From Pollutibacter soli (lineage in GTDB: Bacteria; Bacteroidota; Bacteroidia; Chitinophagales; Chitinophagaceae): a DNA stretch of 64,000 bases. Under the pieces are notes generated by a model. It was not told the DNA's origin and ran no database searches. It was given only the letters and a program-made list of their open reading frames with translations. The stretch spans positions 372,001-436,000 of the forward strand of contig JARJHS010000001.1 in NCBI GenBank assembly GCA_029269725.1, read 5' to 3'. A program made the position numbers and the translations under genes. This document shows, in pieces, positions 18,148 to 28,845 of the stretch. Every line of letters starts with the position of its first letter. Within the stretch, counting starts at the first letter, position 1.

Positions 18148-19577
18148 GGGGGCTGATATTCAAGCACTGTATATGTGGAGCGATCATTTTCTGGAAAGTA
18201 TTTTTTCCGGGAATTGTGACCGCGCAGACGGTAGATTCATTGAAGATGTTATCACAGCAGGAATTTCTCTCCGTGGTGAGAACATTTCATCCTGTGGCCC
18301 TTCAGGCGAAGCTGCTTACAGAAATGGCCGACGCCGGATTGATTGCTGCACGGGCTGGGTTTGATCCGTTTTTCAGCATGAATGGTGAAAGAAAAACTTT
18401 TGACGGTGTCAACTACTACAACTGGGTGCGGCCCGAATTAAAAATTCCCACCTGGTTTGGTATCGAAGTAAAAGCAGGGCTGGAGAATAATATAGGCGAT
18501 TATCTTAATCCGGAATATACCAAGGGTAAGTCAAGTTACCTCGGTATAAGTTTACCTGTCGCAAAAAATCTGCTGATGGATAAACGTCGTGCCGTTCTGA
18601 AACAAGCACGAATATTCACCGATTTAAGTAATGCCGAACGTGCACAGATATTCAATGATCTGCTGACAGAAGCCAATTACAGTTATTGGAACTGGGTCAA
18701 AGACTATCATGTATTTAAAATAAGGCAGGAAGCAGTAGCCGTAACGCAGGCGAGATACCGGCTTATTAAGATTGGTTATCAGCAGGGTGACCGACCGGCT
18801 ATTGACACAACAGAAGCACTTGCTCAACTGGAATCGTTTCAGCTCGCCCAAAATGAATCGCAGGTTAAATTCCTGCAATCAGGACTCGAGCTGTCGAATT
18901 ACATGTGGGTGAATGACAGCACACCTTTTTATATCACACCCGATGTTATCCCCGATACCAACTGGACAAAAGTGAATTTCACCGATATGGAACTGCCTGC
19001 CCTTGAACAATTGACATCGAGTGCTGCAATATATCATCCTAAACTGATGCAGTTTGACTATAAGATCAGGATACTGGAGATTGAGCGCCGATTGAAATTC
19101 CAGGATTTGCTTCCGGCGATTAATCTGAAAGGCAACCTGCTCAACAGTGGGTACAATGTGTTTGAAAATGCTTCCATACCGCTTTATGAAAACAATTACA
19201 AATTCGGTTTCGATATCGGCGTCCCTCTCCGATTTTCGCAAGGTCGGGGTGAATATCGGATGGCAAAATTGAAATTGCTCGATGCCGGTTTGGATCGAAG
19301 TCAGACGAGGCTTCAAATAGAAAATAAAATCAAATCGGTGTTTACTGAAGTAGGAAATCTTCAAACGCAGATGGCAATTGCCGGCAGAAACTATGAAAAC
19401 TATTATCGCCTCTTCCGGGGAGAGGAGACCAGATTTTCTGTCGGGGAAAGTTCATTGTTTATACTGAACAGCAGGGAAAATAAAGTGCTGGAAACACGTC
19501 AGAAACTGATTGAACTGCAGACCAAATTCATGCAGTCGCTTGTGGCATTGCAGGGAGCTGCAGGGCTGATGCAATAA
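18144..19577 (+). CDS. TolC-family outer-membrane efflux protein
   Basis: The 477-residue product has an N-terminal signal sequence ending near VTAQ (residues 25-28), followed by the TolC-type alternation of long helices and short strands. Family features include GISLPVAKNLLMDKRRAVLKQA and FGFDIGVPLRFSQGRGEYRMAK, the two strand-turn regions of the two half-repeats. It provides the outer-membrane channel for the preceding ABC and HlyD proteins. Start and HlyD stop overlap as ATGA. It ends 3 bases before the convergent mqnE gene, with no visible terminator between them. Confidence 0.9.
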   Translation: MRGLIFKHCICGAIIFWKVFFPGIVTAQTVDSLKMLSQQEFLSVVRTFHPVALQAKLLTEMADAGLIAARAGFDPFFSMNGERKTFDGVNYYNWVRPELKIPTWFGIEVKAGLENNIGDYLNPEYTKGKSSYLGISLPVAKNLLMDKRRAVLKQARIFTDLSNAERAQIFNDLLTEANYSYWNWVKDYHVFKIRQEAVAVTQARYRLIKIGYQQGDRPAIDTTEALAQLESFQLAQNESQVKFLQSGLELSNYMWVNDSTPFYITPDVIPDTNWTKVNFTDMELPALEQLTSSAAIYHPKLMQFDYKIRILEIERRLKFQDLLPAINLKGNLLNSGYNVFENASIPLYENNYKFGFDIGVPLRFSQGRGEYRMAKLKLLDAGLDRSQTRLQIENKIKSVFTEVGNLQTQMAIAGRNYENYYRLFRGEETRFSVGESSLFILNSRENKVLETRQKLIELQTKFMQSLVALQGAAGLMQ

Positions 19578-19580
19578 GTG

Positions 19581-20756
19581 CTAATTCCTGCTGAAAGCTT
19601 TTGTCTCTGTTCGTTGGGTTGCGTCACCAAAGTTTTGAATCTCGTTATATAACGTGTCCCGTTCAACAGCCACTTTGCCCGCCTGGTGAATAAGCGTAAC
19701 AAGTTCCTGTGTTGACATAGCCGGGTTCTTTTCTTCACTTCCGGCCATGCTGTAGATTTTTGTTGAATCATCAATGGTGCCATCCATATCGTTTACACCG
19801 AAGGATAATGTCAGTTGTGCGTTCTGGCGACCAAGCATCGGCCAGTAAGCTTTAATGTGCGGGAAATTATCAAGATAAATGCGTGAAACGGCATACATCT
19901 TCATGTCTTCGATAATGGTCGACTCTTTTACATCACTCATTTCATTGTCGTGATTGCGGAACTTGAGCGGAATAAATGTATTGAAACCTCCGGTGTCATC
20001 CTGAAGTTCCCGAAGTCTGCGCATATGATCAACACGATGCGTATATGTTTCAATATGTCCGTAAAGTAAAGTTGCATTGCTGTGCATACCAAGGCGATGA
20101 GCAGTCGCATGAATATCCAACCAGCCGTCAGCATCTACCTTATCTGCGCAGATTTGTTCTCTTACTGATGCATCAAAAATTTCAGCGCCGCCACCAGGAA
20201 GTGATCCGAGACCGGCATCTCTCAGTAATTCCAATCCTTCTTTTCTGCTTAGTTTTGCCTTGCGGAACATATAATCCAATTCAACAGCTGTAAAGCCTTT
20301 GATATGAAGTTCCGGCCGGTGCGCTTTGATTGATTTTAAAAGTTCGGCGAAGAAGCGGATATCCATTTTAGGATGCACACCACCAACGATATGAACTTCA
20401 GTAATAGGCTTGCCGTCGTAAGCTCGTACAAGGTCCATCATCTGATCCATCGAAAGTTCCCATCCTTCTTCTCTTTTAGCATATAACCTGGAGTATGAAC
20501 AAAACTTGCATGAAAAAACACATACGTTCGTCGGCTCGATATGGAAATTCCTGTTAAAATATGTTTTTAACCCATGTTTCTTCTCCCGGATAAAATTGGC
20601 AAGAGCACCGGCATAAGCGAGCGGAGCAGTCTCAAATAATAAAATTGCGTCTGCATCAGAAATCCTTTCTCCTTCGAGGACTTTAACGCCCACGACCTTC
20701 AATCCCTCGGAAACACCAGATCCTGACAAAAGCGTTTCAACCACGGCTTTGCTCAT
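19581..20756 (-). CDS. mqnE: Aminofutalosine synthase (radical SAM)
   Basis: The 391-residue product carries the radical-SAM cluster motif CVFSCKFC (Cys 79, 83, 86), preceded by FNRNFHIEPTN. Further family landmarks are TEVHIVGGVHPKMD, LPGGGAEIFD, HRVDHMRRLRELQDDTGGF and NDMDGTIDDSTKIYSMAG. These match MqnE, which joins SAM to 3-(1-carboxyvinyloxy)benzoate in the futalosine route to menaquinone, better than the related MqnC or CofH. No other menaquinone gene is in the window. It is convergent with the TolC gene. Confidence 0.88.
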   Translation of the reverse strand: MSKAVVETLLSGSGVSEGLKVVGVKVLEGERISDADAILLFETAPLAYAGALANFIREKKHGLKTYFNRNFHIEPTNVCVFSCKFCSYSRLYAKREEGWELSMDQMMDLVRAYDGKPITEVHIVGGVHPKMDIRFFAELLKSIKAHRPELHIKGFTAVELDYMFRKAKLSRKEGLELLRDAGLGSLPGGGAEIFDASVREQICADKVDADGWLDIHATAHRLGMHSNATLLYGHIETYTHRVDHMRRLRELQDDTGGFNTFIPLKFRNHDNEMSDVKESTIIEDMKMYAVSRIYLDNFPHIKAYWPMLGRQNAQLTLSFGVNDMDGTIDDSTKIYSMAGSEEKNPAMSTQELVTLIHQAGKVAVERDTLYNEIQNFGDATQRTETKAFSRN

Positions 20757-20858
20757 GTACTCCTGTTTTTTTGCAAATTTAGTACATAATGACCTTAGTC
20801 GCGGATCGCAGCATTCAGGAATGCCACTTCAAAAAGCCGGCGGGATGAGCCAATTGAA

Positions 20859-23800
20859 TTACCTGGCTTTGACCAGTTTTTCTGTTTTGATCTTATCGCC
20901 ATAAATTAGCCGGAGCGTGTAGATCCCAGCCGTAAGAAACCCTGCATTGATTTCTGTTAACGAACTGTTTGGCGGCAGCTTTCGAAAATAAACGCGCTGC
21001 CCCGAAATATTCAGCAACTCGATAGCTGCTGCTTTTTCACCACTATTGTATTGCTGTAAATTCAATTGCTCTGTAAAAGGATTGGGTGATATCTTATAGT
21101 CTTTGGTACCGGTACCTTTCTTTGATTCGACGGATAAGTCATCGATATAAATATTATTTCCGCCATTACCAGTCACTTTAAACAGTATCATAAAACTATT
21201 TGATCTTCCCAGCAGATGTCCAAGGCTAATTTTTTCTTTACGCCACTCTGCTGCCCCCGGGATGAATTCAGTAAGTACAGGCATATTGGCATCAATCGTT
21301 GTTTGTAAAGCTGTGCCCCATTTTTTATAAACAGAAGTGAATGTTCTGCCGCAATCTTTTGTCAAAAGAATTTCCAGTGTATCCAGGGGTTCCGTTGTAG
21401 TGGCTGGAGAAAGATAACTTGCAGCGGCGAGTTTGAAATGTAACAATATACTATCTGCATTTTCGAATGTGAGCGTGGGACTGATCAAAAACGATACACC
21501 TCCCGTTGAGGGATAGCCGAAGTTTCTGACCTGTAAAGAATGAGTGGCAGAAAAATAGGCTACATCTGTTTTTCTCCATCCTTCAAACTGACCGTCGGAA
21601 CTGATATTCCATAGCTCACTCTGAGAAGATCCTGATTCAAAGTCATCCTTTACAGGCAAACCTTGGGTTTTAACAACCGCAAATGTTTTTGAAGTAGTGT
21701 CATTTATCGTATTGCCATCATCTGATCCATTAGGAAAATAAGCATAGACCTTTATCTCGTTAACTCCATACATCGTGGCAATGGAATTAAGTCTGACAAC
21801 TGCGGTGTCGGTCCTCGGGAGTGAACCAGTCCATAATGTATCTCCTTCCACGTTGCCTGTTTTGTAATGAATCCTGAAGTTTTGTATACTGTCTCTTCCA
21901 AGATTGACAAATCTGAATTCAGGATTGATACGTGTCGAACATTCAATATCTCCCGGTTTATCAATACTGACAATTGCCATATCTGCTTTTGGAAGAATCG
22001 TTTTCAATATTTCAAGGTCATCTATGTAGATGTTATTTCCATAGTTGTTGACAACTCTGAAGGCTAGAGTGATTTTCTCTTTTCCGATGTAAGGAGAGAG
22101 GTCGATCTTTACTCGCTTCCAGTCATCCGCTGTGGGGATATAGTCGCTCAATTCAAACCCCGGCTGTGTGGCAAGTTCCTGTCCCCATCTTTCCCAGATC
22201 GATTGGAAATTCGCACCGCAATCTGACGAAACCAGAATTTCAAGGGTGTCGACATTGTTTTCGTTCAATGCAGCAGCGGCCAGCCAGAAAGACAAGTGGA
22301 TTGAATCGCTTCCTGTAATATCGATTAATGATGTTTGCAATTGCGCATATTTGCCTGGCTCATCATTGTTAAAATTATCGAACCTGATAGAAGACTTTCC
22401 GGAATGACTTGCCAGTACATTTTTGTTCCATCGAAGATTTTTTGTACCGTTGGATTTTTGAACCCATCCACTGGCGGGGAAGCCGCCTTCAAAGCCCTGG
22501 ATAATTGGCAAAGCTGCAGAATAACCTACCGAGACGCTGATTTTCGCTGAATCATTTGCCTGGTTGGAATCCTGTATACCGTTGATTTCTGAAAGAAAGA
22601 TTTTTAGTGAAGGTCTTCCGATCGGTAATGAATCCGGGGGAAGTACGATGGTCGCTTCTTCGGCTATGGCTAGCTGTCCGGTCCACGGTATGCTGGTAAT
22701 GTCTTCGTTATTTACCTGGATATTGATTTTAGCAGACCTGATCTCTTCCGTACCCATATTCCTGAACCTGATCCTTGGTATTACAAGTTGTGAGCAAAAG
22801 CTTTCGCAGGTGTTGGGATATTCAATGGCCACCAAACGAGCGTCCAGCGTGGGTTTGGGAGTGAGTTTAAATGAAAAGATTCTTGTTCTCCATGAAGTGG
22901 GACCAGCTCCGTACATTCCGGTAAACCAGAAAACAGAATCGTTTGAAATATCCGGCACAATTTCACTGTAATCGCCCCATCGGTTTCCAAAACTTCCATA
23001 TCCTGAACCTTGTATTACATCGGTTTCCAGGTAGGTCATCCTGTTCAGGGGATCCTGTGCATTTCTTCCTGTAAATGAAAGTGACGCGTATCGTTTGCTG
23101 CTGCTGGAAGAATAACCCATTGCAATTTGTCCCTCAGCATTGATAGTGATGGCGCCCATAAACCGATGCATAGGTGAGGATTCAGAACATGCCTGATCTC
23201 CCTGTGGGGAAAATGTACCTTGCTGAAACACGGACCATCCGGGGAAATTCCGTCTGAGCTCATACCATCGCAGCCCGGCAAGTCCGTCACCATTGGCATC
23301 AACAGTATGTGTAGCCACGAGGGACTGGTAGGCTCCGAAATTCCTGTACCAGGGACGGTTCATAATTGTTGCACTTTGAACATCGTAACCCTGGCCATCA
23401 GGGGACACCGCGCAATTGCGATCAGGACAAATATCCGATTTGAAAGATGATACTTCCTGGCTGGTTACTGGTTGAACAGATGATTGTGCAGCGTCTGAAA
23501 AGTCAACATGGAACCCGAGCAAACCGACGCTGTCACGATCCCGGCTATCCGAAGTAAAATCCTCATCGCTGAAGTACATGAACAATCCTGGTGTTCCGGA
23601 AGGAGCGGGGAGATTTCCTGCAAGAGACACCGGCGTGAGAGAAAAGTATTTGTTTTCGTTATCGGCTATACGCGTACGTTGAACGTTCACGGTAAGATCT
23701 CCGTTGATCATCTGTTGTTTGTTAAATGCCCAGATCGAACTACCGAGATATCCATTCTGAAAATCACGCGTAACTGCATACCATGCGTCGTGCCAGTTTC

Positions 23801-24527
23801 CGTATTTCGGGAAATCCGGATAAAAATTCAGGTCCGAAAAAGTATAGATATGCCAGCCATCGAGGGGATCAGGTGTTTTTGAAACTGCAACAATCAGTGA
23901 ATTTACTTCGAGACCAAATGGTTGATCGCTTCCGAATTCCGTCATAATAAAGCGGTTTTCTAATTGATCATACCAGCTGATGCAATTACCAAATCCTTCA
24001 TAGGTGGCGCCCGCAAGGTTTTGCATATAACCTTGTTTGAGAAGAATACCGTTGTTTTTACTGAAGATTCTGAAAAGAGTACTGCCCTGCGAGCCATGCG
24101 CAACCTGTATGATATGATCTGGCCCAACTGCGAGGCTGGCATCCGCAGGAGTCACATTCGTGTATCCTATGCCGTTGTAGCTCTGAAGCGTTTCCGAATT
24201 ATACGAATCGATCAGTGTTTTTTGATTGCGCCCGGATTTTTGTGATGGTCTGGACTGACTTTGCGTTTGCCCGTCAAAATCAGACTGTACGGCATTTTCA
24301 TCAAACTTTCTTTGCCGACTGAATTTCTTATGTACAGGCAGCTGTATTCCGGCGGCTACACGGCTTTTTGTGTTATTCCGTTCTTTCATCAGCATTTCTA
24401 TCGACATGCCGGATACCGGAGCAGTTGAAACGAGTTTATGTCCCTGGAAGGAAACTGGGTTTTGCGCCTGCGCGGAAACCAAATGACTCAACGCCAGGAA
24501 AGCAATCAGGTTTAAAAGAAAACGCAT
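20859..24527 (-). CDS. Large secreted protein with T9SS type A sorting domain
   Basis: The 1222-residue product starts with a clear signal peptide (RFLLNLIAFLALSHLVSAQ); I chose the ATG at 24527 for that reason over a start 19 codons upstream. Residues about 100-560 look like a beta-rich, possibly propeller, domain (ADASLAVGPDHIIQVAHG). After it come two tandem modules, each an Ig-like CARDB type segment (CESFCSQLVIPRIRFRNMGTE) plus a jelly-roll choice-of-anchor type segment with IYIDDLEI or IYIDDLSV. The last 80 residues (YKISPNPFTEQLNLQQY to KTEKLVKAR) are a type A T9SS signal. Expected to be secreted or surface-attached; the ligand is unknown. Confidence 0.85.
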   Translation of the reverse strand: MRFLLNLIAFLALSHLVSAQAQNPVSFQGHKLVSTAPVSGMSIEMLMKERNNTKSRVAAGIQLPVHKKFSRQRKFDENAVQSDFDGQTQSQSRPSQKSGRNQKTLIDSYNSETLQSYNGIGYTNVTPADASLAVGPDHIIQVAHGSQGSTLFRIFSKNNGILLKQGYMQNLAGATYEGFGNCISWYDQLENRFIMTEFGSDQPFGLEVNSLIVAVSKTPDPLDGWHIYTFSDLNFYPDFPKYGNWHDAWYAVTRDFQNGYLGSSIWAFNKQQMINGDLTVNVQRTRIADNENKYFSLTPVSLAGNLPAPSGTPGLFMYFSDEDFTSDSRDRDSVGLLGFHVDFSDAAQSSVQPVTSQEVSSFKSDICPDRNCAVSPDGQGYDVQSATIMNRPWYRNFGAYQSLVATHTVDANGDGLAGLRWYELRRNFPGWSVFQQGTFSPQGDQACSESSPMHRFMGAITINAEGQIAMGYSSSSSKRYASLSFTGRNAQDPLNRMTYLETDVIQGSGYGSFGNRWGDYSEIVPDISNDSVFWFTGMYGAGPTSWRTRIFSFKLTPKPTLDARLVAIEYPNTCESFCSQLVIPRIRFRNMGTEEIRSAKINIQVNNEDITSIPWTGQLAIAEEATIVLPPDSLPIGRPSLKIFLSEINGIQDSNQANDSAKISVSVGYSAALPIIQGFEGGFPASGWVQKSNGTKNLRWNKNVLASHSGKSSIRFDNFNNDEPGKYAQLQTSLIDITGSDSIHLSFWLAAAALNENNVDTLEILVSSDCGANFQSIWERWGQELATQPGFELSDYIPTADDWKRVKIDLSPYIGKEKITLAFRVVNNYGNNIYIDDLEILKTILPKADMAIVSIDKPGDIECSTRINPEFRFVNLGRDSIQNFRIHYKTGNVEGDTLWTGSLPRTDTAVVRLNSIATMYGVNEIKVYAYFPNGSDDGNTINDTTSKTFAVVKTQGLPVKDDFESGSSQSELWNISSDGQFEGWRKTDVAYFSATHSLQVRNFGYPSTGGVSFLISPTLTFENADSILLHFKLAAASYLSPATTTEPLDTLEILLTKDCGRTFTSVYKKWGTALQTTIDANMPVLTEFIPGAAEWRKEKISLGHLLGRSNSFMILFKVTGNGGNNIYIDDLSVESKKGTGTKDYKISPNPFTEQLNLQQYNSGEKAAAIELLNISGQRVYFRKLPPNSSLTEINAGFLTAGIYTLRLIYGDKIKTEKLVKAR

Positions 24528-24835
24528 ATTGGATTTTGCCAACGGAAACCTTTCCGAAAAGGCAGGTATAAGACTCCAAATCATGCATTTTTATTGTTTT
24601 ATGAATGAAAAAAAGTAAGAAGTGAGAAGTAAGCAGTAAGGAGGAAACAGCCGGGAAGAGTAGGGGGCAGAATACAGGATACAGAAAACCGGGGGGAAAA
24701 GATCAATTCATAACGTTAACTGAATTCCTCAGGTTAACTGCACATGTTCTGACAACTGACAACACAAAAATTGCAGCCTGGTTAAATTTATCTGTCACCC
24801 GTTGACCGTTGCCTTCTGTGAACTATGAACTTGCA
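24528..24835. repeat. Non-coding gap with several degenerate 7-nt arrays
   Basis: This gap holds no plausible gene. Heptad arrays are visible at 24615-24644 (GTAAGAA, GTGAGAA, GTAAGCA, GTAAGGA), 24749-24769 (CTGACAA twice) and 24799-24833 (CCGTTGA, CCGTTGC and related). Between them the sequence is purine-rich without a recognised site. The gap separates the T9SS protein gene from the nucleoside transporter gene, both on the minus strand. Confidence 0.65.
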
Positions 24836-26140
24836 TCACCCCAATGCTCCTGCAATACAGGCACACATCAGGCATGCAATGGTTCCTCCAAGTAGGGCTT
24901 TGAGGCCCAGTTCAGTGAGGTTACGACGTTGATTTGGAGCAAGTTGACTTATACCACCGATTTGAATACCTATAGATGCGAAGTTGGCAAAACCGCAGAG
25001 TGCATAAGTAGTGATCAGGATCGATTTCGGATCGGCAATGGCGCCGCTGGTCTTCATTGATCCGAAAGTGAGGTAAGCCTGGAATTCATTGATCACGGTT
25101 TTTTCTCCCAGTAACTGTCCGACCTGGACCATTTCCTTTCCATCGACGCCGATCATCCAGGCGACTGGTGAAAAGATATATCCTAACAGCATCTGGAAGG
25201 AAAGACCGTCGTAACGTCCGCTGCTCATGCGTTTCACTACATCATTTAAACCCGTGTGGTAACCGATCGATCCGAGGATCCAGTTAAGGACATACATCAG
25301 GGATGTAAAAACGATCAGCATAGCGCCAACATTAACCGCCAGTTTCAAACCATCGGTTGTACCGATCGAAATGGCATCAAGCATGTTGTCACCCAGTTTT
25401 TCCTTATTGACGCGGATGGTATTATCGGTTTTTTCTGTCTGCGGAAAAAGAATTTTCGAGCAAACGATGGCCGCAGGCGCGCTCATAATGGATTGACTCA
25501 ATAAATGCAGTGCAAAGAATTTCTGCTGATCTACATCGGTTCCGCCAAGGAAGCCGACATAAGCGGCAAGTACACTACCTGCAGTATTGGCCATTCCTCC
25601 GATCATAATACATAGAATCTCGCTCCGGTTCATTTTATCGAGGAACGGCCGGATCATCAGCGGTGCTTCGGTTTGTCCGAGGAAAATATTGGCTGCTGTA
25701 GATACACTTTCGGCACCTGATACCCGCAATTTGCTTAACAGCCATGCGAAAAAGTATACTACTTTCTGGAGGATTCCCAGGTAGTATAACAGGGCAGAGA
25801 GTGCAGCAAAGAAAATGATATTGGGTAAAACCTGGATAGCAAAAACATAGGCCCAGGAACCTGATGCATCAGCGAGATTTCCAAAAATAAACTCGATGCC
25901 TTTATGACTCAGATTGATGATCTCAACAAATTTCTCGGAGAGCCATTGGATAACGATTCGGAAGATATTGTATTTGCCACCGGAAAGTACACCGAGTGCG
26001 AAAGCGATTTGAGCGAAGATGCCAATACCGACAAGTTTCCAGTTGATCGCTTTCCGGTTATTGCTGAAAATATAGCACAGACCCAGCAGGAAGACTAAAC
26101 CCAATAACCCGCGTAAAAGGCCGATACCAGTAACTTCCAT
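24836..26140 (-). CDS. Concentrative nucleoside transporter (NupC/CNT family)
   Basis: The 434-residue product has about ten membrane segments. The CNT signature FLGQTEAPLMIRPFLDKM is present, together with GMANTAGSVLAAYVGFLGG and the C-terminal ALCGFANFASIGIQIGGISQLAPNQR. CNT proteins import nucleosides with Na+ or H+. Length is normal for the bacterial family. Neighbouring genes give no pathway context; a 79-base gap separates it from the flippase gene, which is read in the same direction. Confidence 0.92.
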   Translation of the reverse strand: MEVTGIGLLRGLLGLVFLLGLCYIFSNNRKAINWKLVGIGIFAQIAFALGVLSGGKYNIFRIVIQWLSEKFVEIINLSHKGIEFIFGNLADASGSWAYVFAIQVLPNIIFFAALSALLYYLGILQKVVYFFAWLLSKLRVSGAESVSTAANIFLGQTEAPLMIRPFLDKMNRSEILCIMIGGMANTAGSVLAAYVGFLGGTDVDQQKFFALHLLSQSIMSAPAAIVCSKILFPQTEKTDNTIRVNKEKLGDNMLDAISIGTTDGLKLAVNVGAMLIVFTSLMYVLNWILGSIGYHTGLNDVVKRMSSGRYDGLSFQMLLGYIFSPVAWMIGVDGKEMVQVGQLLGEKTVINEFQAYLTFGSMKTSGAIADPKSILITTYALCGFANFASIGIQIGGISQLAPNQRRNLTELGLKALLGGTIACLMCACIAGALG

Positions 26141-26219
26141 GCAGTAGAAATGGTTAAAGGAGCAATATACAATTTAAATGGAAGTAGGAATAGTTTCAAA
26201 AGTATTCCCAACCCATCTT

Positions 26220-27707
26220 TTACCATTTAAATTTTGATCTGATTATTTCAACGAGCCCATGAATATCTGACGAGACCTTGAACTTTAAAATTAACAGTCC
26301 ATACAAACCACAAAAGATGATTGATCGGATGGCGACATTAATAAAAATATTCTCTGTAACAGGAATTACGAACACAATAGCAAATGAAACTGTGCCAATC
26401 ATAAGTGCCAACAGGTTCGATTTCGAAAAAGGTTGCATTCCAAATTTCTTATAGATAAGTCCCAATCTGATGGCATTAAAAACGGAAAGAGCTATTAAAT
26501 TTCCATATGCTGGTCCCAATACATTGAATTTTTTAGTCAACCAATAATTAAGCGGGATGCTTAACCCAACTAATAGCATGTTTGTAAAAAATTCCAATCT
26601 CCAAAATTTCGATAACAACAGAATCTGCGTATTCAATCCTGTTGCCAGATCAATCAGTTTTGCAATACCGCTCACCAAAACAATACTGCCCAATAGGATA
26701 TATTCCGGACCAAGAAATTTTGTTGCATCATCAACATTAAGTAAAACAAGTCCGAAAATCCCCAATCCAATTATTAATAAGTTCAAAGAAGTCTTCTTAT
26801 AAAGTCGGTCAATTTTAATTAAATCCTTGCTTCTCCAGGCCTCCGCAATTACAGGTGTTGTTATGGATACCAGGCTTCTTTGCGGAACCTCCATCACTGT
26901 CACCAGGTAGGTTGCAATTGTGAATACCGCTGCATCTGCAAGGCCTCCTGCAGACTGACTGGCTATGATTATTGTATCATTTGTCCTGGCAATGATGTTC
27001 AGCATCGAACCTCCAAAAATAAACCCCGCAAACGGAAGCATTTTTCCTAACAGTCTGCGTGTAACGTGACTTGGTTTCGGCTGGATTGGGAGGTTGTTAC
27101 TTTTTGTAAAGCTGAAAATGAAAATTAATACAGGAATGCCAAAAATGTATGAGTAGAGATTTATGAATGAAGGAAAGTTTATTATGCCTGATATAAACAA
27201 TACTATCAATGCAGTAGTGATAATTCGAAATGCAAATTCTTTTAGCGCATTCGATAAAACGGTTTTTTTCAGACTCCAGGAATAAGCTTCAAATAAATAA
27301 AAAAATGTCAGACAAGCTGTAAATGGATATACCAGGTAAAAGTAATCGACAAACAACGGTGATCTGGCACCAAATTTCTTGATTATCGTGGATTCAAAAA
27401 ATGGAAGAATGATGAACATCAGTAATACTCCTGTGAGACAAAGGAGTATTGTATAAAATGGAAGATCATTATCTTTCTTTTCAAGAAATGTGTTGTAAAA
27501 TGGATAAAATTTTATTGTGATCGGGATGCTTCCCAAAGTGCATGCAGTCGCAAAAAGCAATGCAACATCAAGGATGATTCTTGTCAAACCTATTTGTTCA
27601 GCTGAAAAATACTTAGGAAAAAGAACTAAAATATTTATTGCACCGATGGCAAAACCGATATAGATGAAAATACTTGAAAGAATACTCTGCCTACGAACCT
27701 CGCCCAT
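26220..27707 (-). CDS. Polysaccharide flippase (Wzx-like, MOP superfamily)
   Basis: The 495-residue product has 12-14 predicted membrane helices. The N-terminus RQSILSSIFIYIGFAIGAINILVLFPKYFSAEQIGL is typical of lipopolysaccharide/O-antigen flippases. It should move lipid-linked oligosaccharide units across the inner membrane. Its start overlaps the end of the glycosyltransferase gene by 17 bases, and that gene overlaps the methyltransferase, so the three form a tight operon. The block is visibly richer in A/T than the surrounding genes, as is common for surface-polysaccharide genes that move between strains. No Wzy or Wzz partner is in the window. Confidence 0.85.
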   Translation of the reverse strand: MGEVRRQSILSSIFIYIGFAIGAINILVLFPKYFSAEQIGLTRIILDVALLFATACTLGSIPITIKFYPFYNTFLEKKDNDLPFYTILLCLTGVLLMFIILPFFESTIIKKFGARSPLFVDYFYLVYPFTACLTFFYLFEAYSWSLKKTVLSNALKEFAFRIITTALIVLFISGIINFPSFINLYSYIFGIPVLIFIFSFTKSNNLPIQPKPSHVTRRLLGKMLPFAGFIFGGSMLNIIARTNDTIIIASQSAGGLADAAVFTIATYLVTVMEVPQRSLVSITTPVIAEAWRSKDLIKIDRLYKKTSLNLLIIGLGIFGLVLLNVDDATKFLGPEYILLGSIVLVSGIAKLIDLATGLNTQILLLSKFWRLEFFTNMLLVGLSIPLNYWLTKKFNVLGPAYGNLIALSVFNAIRLGLIYKKFGMQPFSKSNLLALMIGTVSFAIVFVIPVTENIFINVAIRSIIFCGLYGLLILKFKVSSDIHGLVEIIRSKFKW

Positions 27708-28845
27708 GTTCTTCTAGAATATTTAAAAAAGTTCTTTCTGCAAAGGGGTCATATTTTGCGGTTGCAGTTTCATGTGCTCTTTCTCCAATAATCTTCCAAT
27801 ATTTACTTGACTGCCATGCTCTTTCCATCGTCCTGTCAAATGAATATACATTGGCTCCTTCAGCAATAAATCCATTTTCTCCGTCGGAGATCCATTCCAT
27901 GTGACCACCGACGTCAGTCGCAATTACTATTCTTCCGCAGATCATTGCTTCAACGACAGCAAGTGGCATTCCTTCGTTTAAGGATGGCATTAAAAGTAAA
28001 TGATTGCTCTTCCAAACATTCCGGATATCCTTTGAATGCCCATGAAAAGTAATTCTTTCAGTGAGATCAAAAAACTGGACTAGCGCTTTGATATATCCTT
28101 CATCTATCCCCCTACCGTAAATATTAAGATGCCAGTCTCTGTTTTTCCACTTAGGCTTACTTAAAACCTCAATAATTATGTCGTGACCTTTATGATTGAC
28201 AAGGAGATTTGCAACCATAGCGAATTCAACACGACCAGTGTCGTCAGGAAAAGGAACAATCGAAGTATCTGACAGATTTACCGGATTTCTAACAATTCCG
28301 CTGTTGGATATTTTACTCGCGAGATGTCTTTCGGCAACCTCAAGATTTCTTTCAGAAACAAACAGTACTCTGGACGCCCTTTGGAAAGCCTCTCGCACAA
28401 TGTTTGCCTGGCTTTCATTTATTGGTTTTCCATATTCGACATTAACTTGAGTATTAATGATGAATTTGGCTTGCGATTTCTCCAGCTTTTTCAACAGTTC
28501 CGTGTCATCCAATATTGAATAACAGGAGCAACTATAAACGATAAGGTCTGGTTTCTTGGCAAATAAACTGTTATATGGATTAAAGATGCGATTTAGAAGA
28601 AAGTTTTTTGCTTTTTTCCAAACCCGGTTGAAAAGTGGAGTATGGTACGCTATATATCCTCTTCTGAAAATAATTTGTGCACCGTCATTTTGAAGAGCCG
28701 TCAGTTGAGGTACGAGATAATTCTTTTTATAAAATGAAATAAAGACTTCATGTTTTTCGTCCAATGCGAGTTTCGCGGCCTTCGCCCAAAGTTCTTCACT
28801 GCCACCCCAGGGATCTCTTACAATTGAAATAAAAGCAATCTTCAT
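27691..28845 (-). CDS. Glycosyltransferase family 4 (GT-B fold)
   Basis: The 384-residue product shows the GT4 layout. An N-terminal acceptor domain begins KIAFISIVRDPWGGSEELWAK, and the C-terminal nucleotide-sugar domain has FHGHSKDIRNVWKSNHLLLMPSLNEGMPLAVVEAM, which includes the E-x7-E motif (EGMPLAVVE). GT4 enzymes are retaining transferases; donor and acceptor cannot be read from sequence. It lies between a methyltransferase (4-base ATGA overlap) and the Wzx-like flippase (17-base overlap), pointing to assembly of an exported glycan. Confidence 0.88.
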   Translation of the reverse strand: MKIAFISIVRDPWGGSEELWAKAAKLALDEKHEVFISFYKKNYLVPQLTALQNDGAQIIFRRGYIAYHTPLFNRVWKKAKNFLLNRIFNPYNSLFAKKPDLIVYSCSCYSILDDTELLKKLEKSQAKFIINTQVNVEYGKPINESQANIVREAFQRASRVLFVSERNLEVAERHLASKISNSGIVRNPVNLSDTSIVPFPDDTGRVEFAMVANLLVNHKGHDIIIEVLSKPKWKNRDWHLNIYGRGIDEGYIKALVQFFDLTERITFHGHSKDIRNVWKSNHLLLMPSLNEGMPLAVVEAMICGRIVIATDVGGHMEWISDGENGFIAEGANVYSFDRTMERAWQSSKYWKIIGERAHETATAKYDPFAERTFLNILEEHGRGS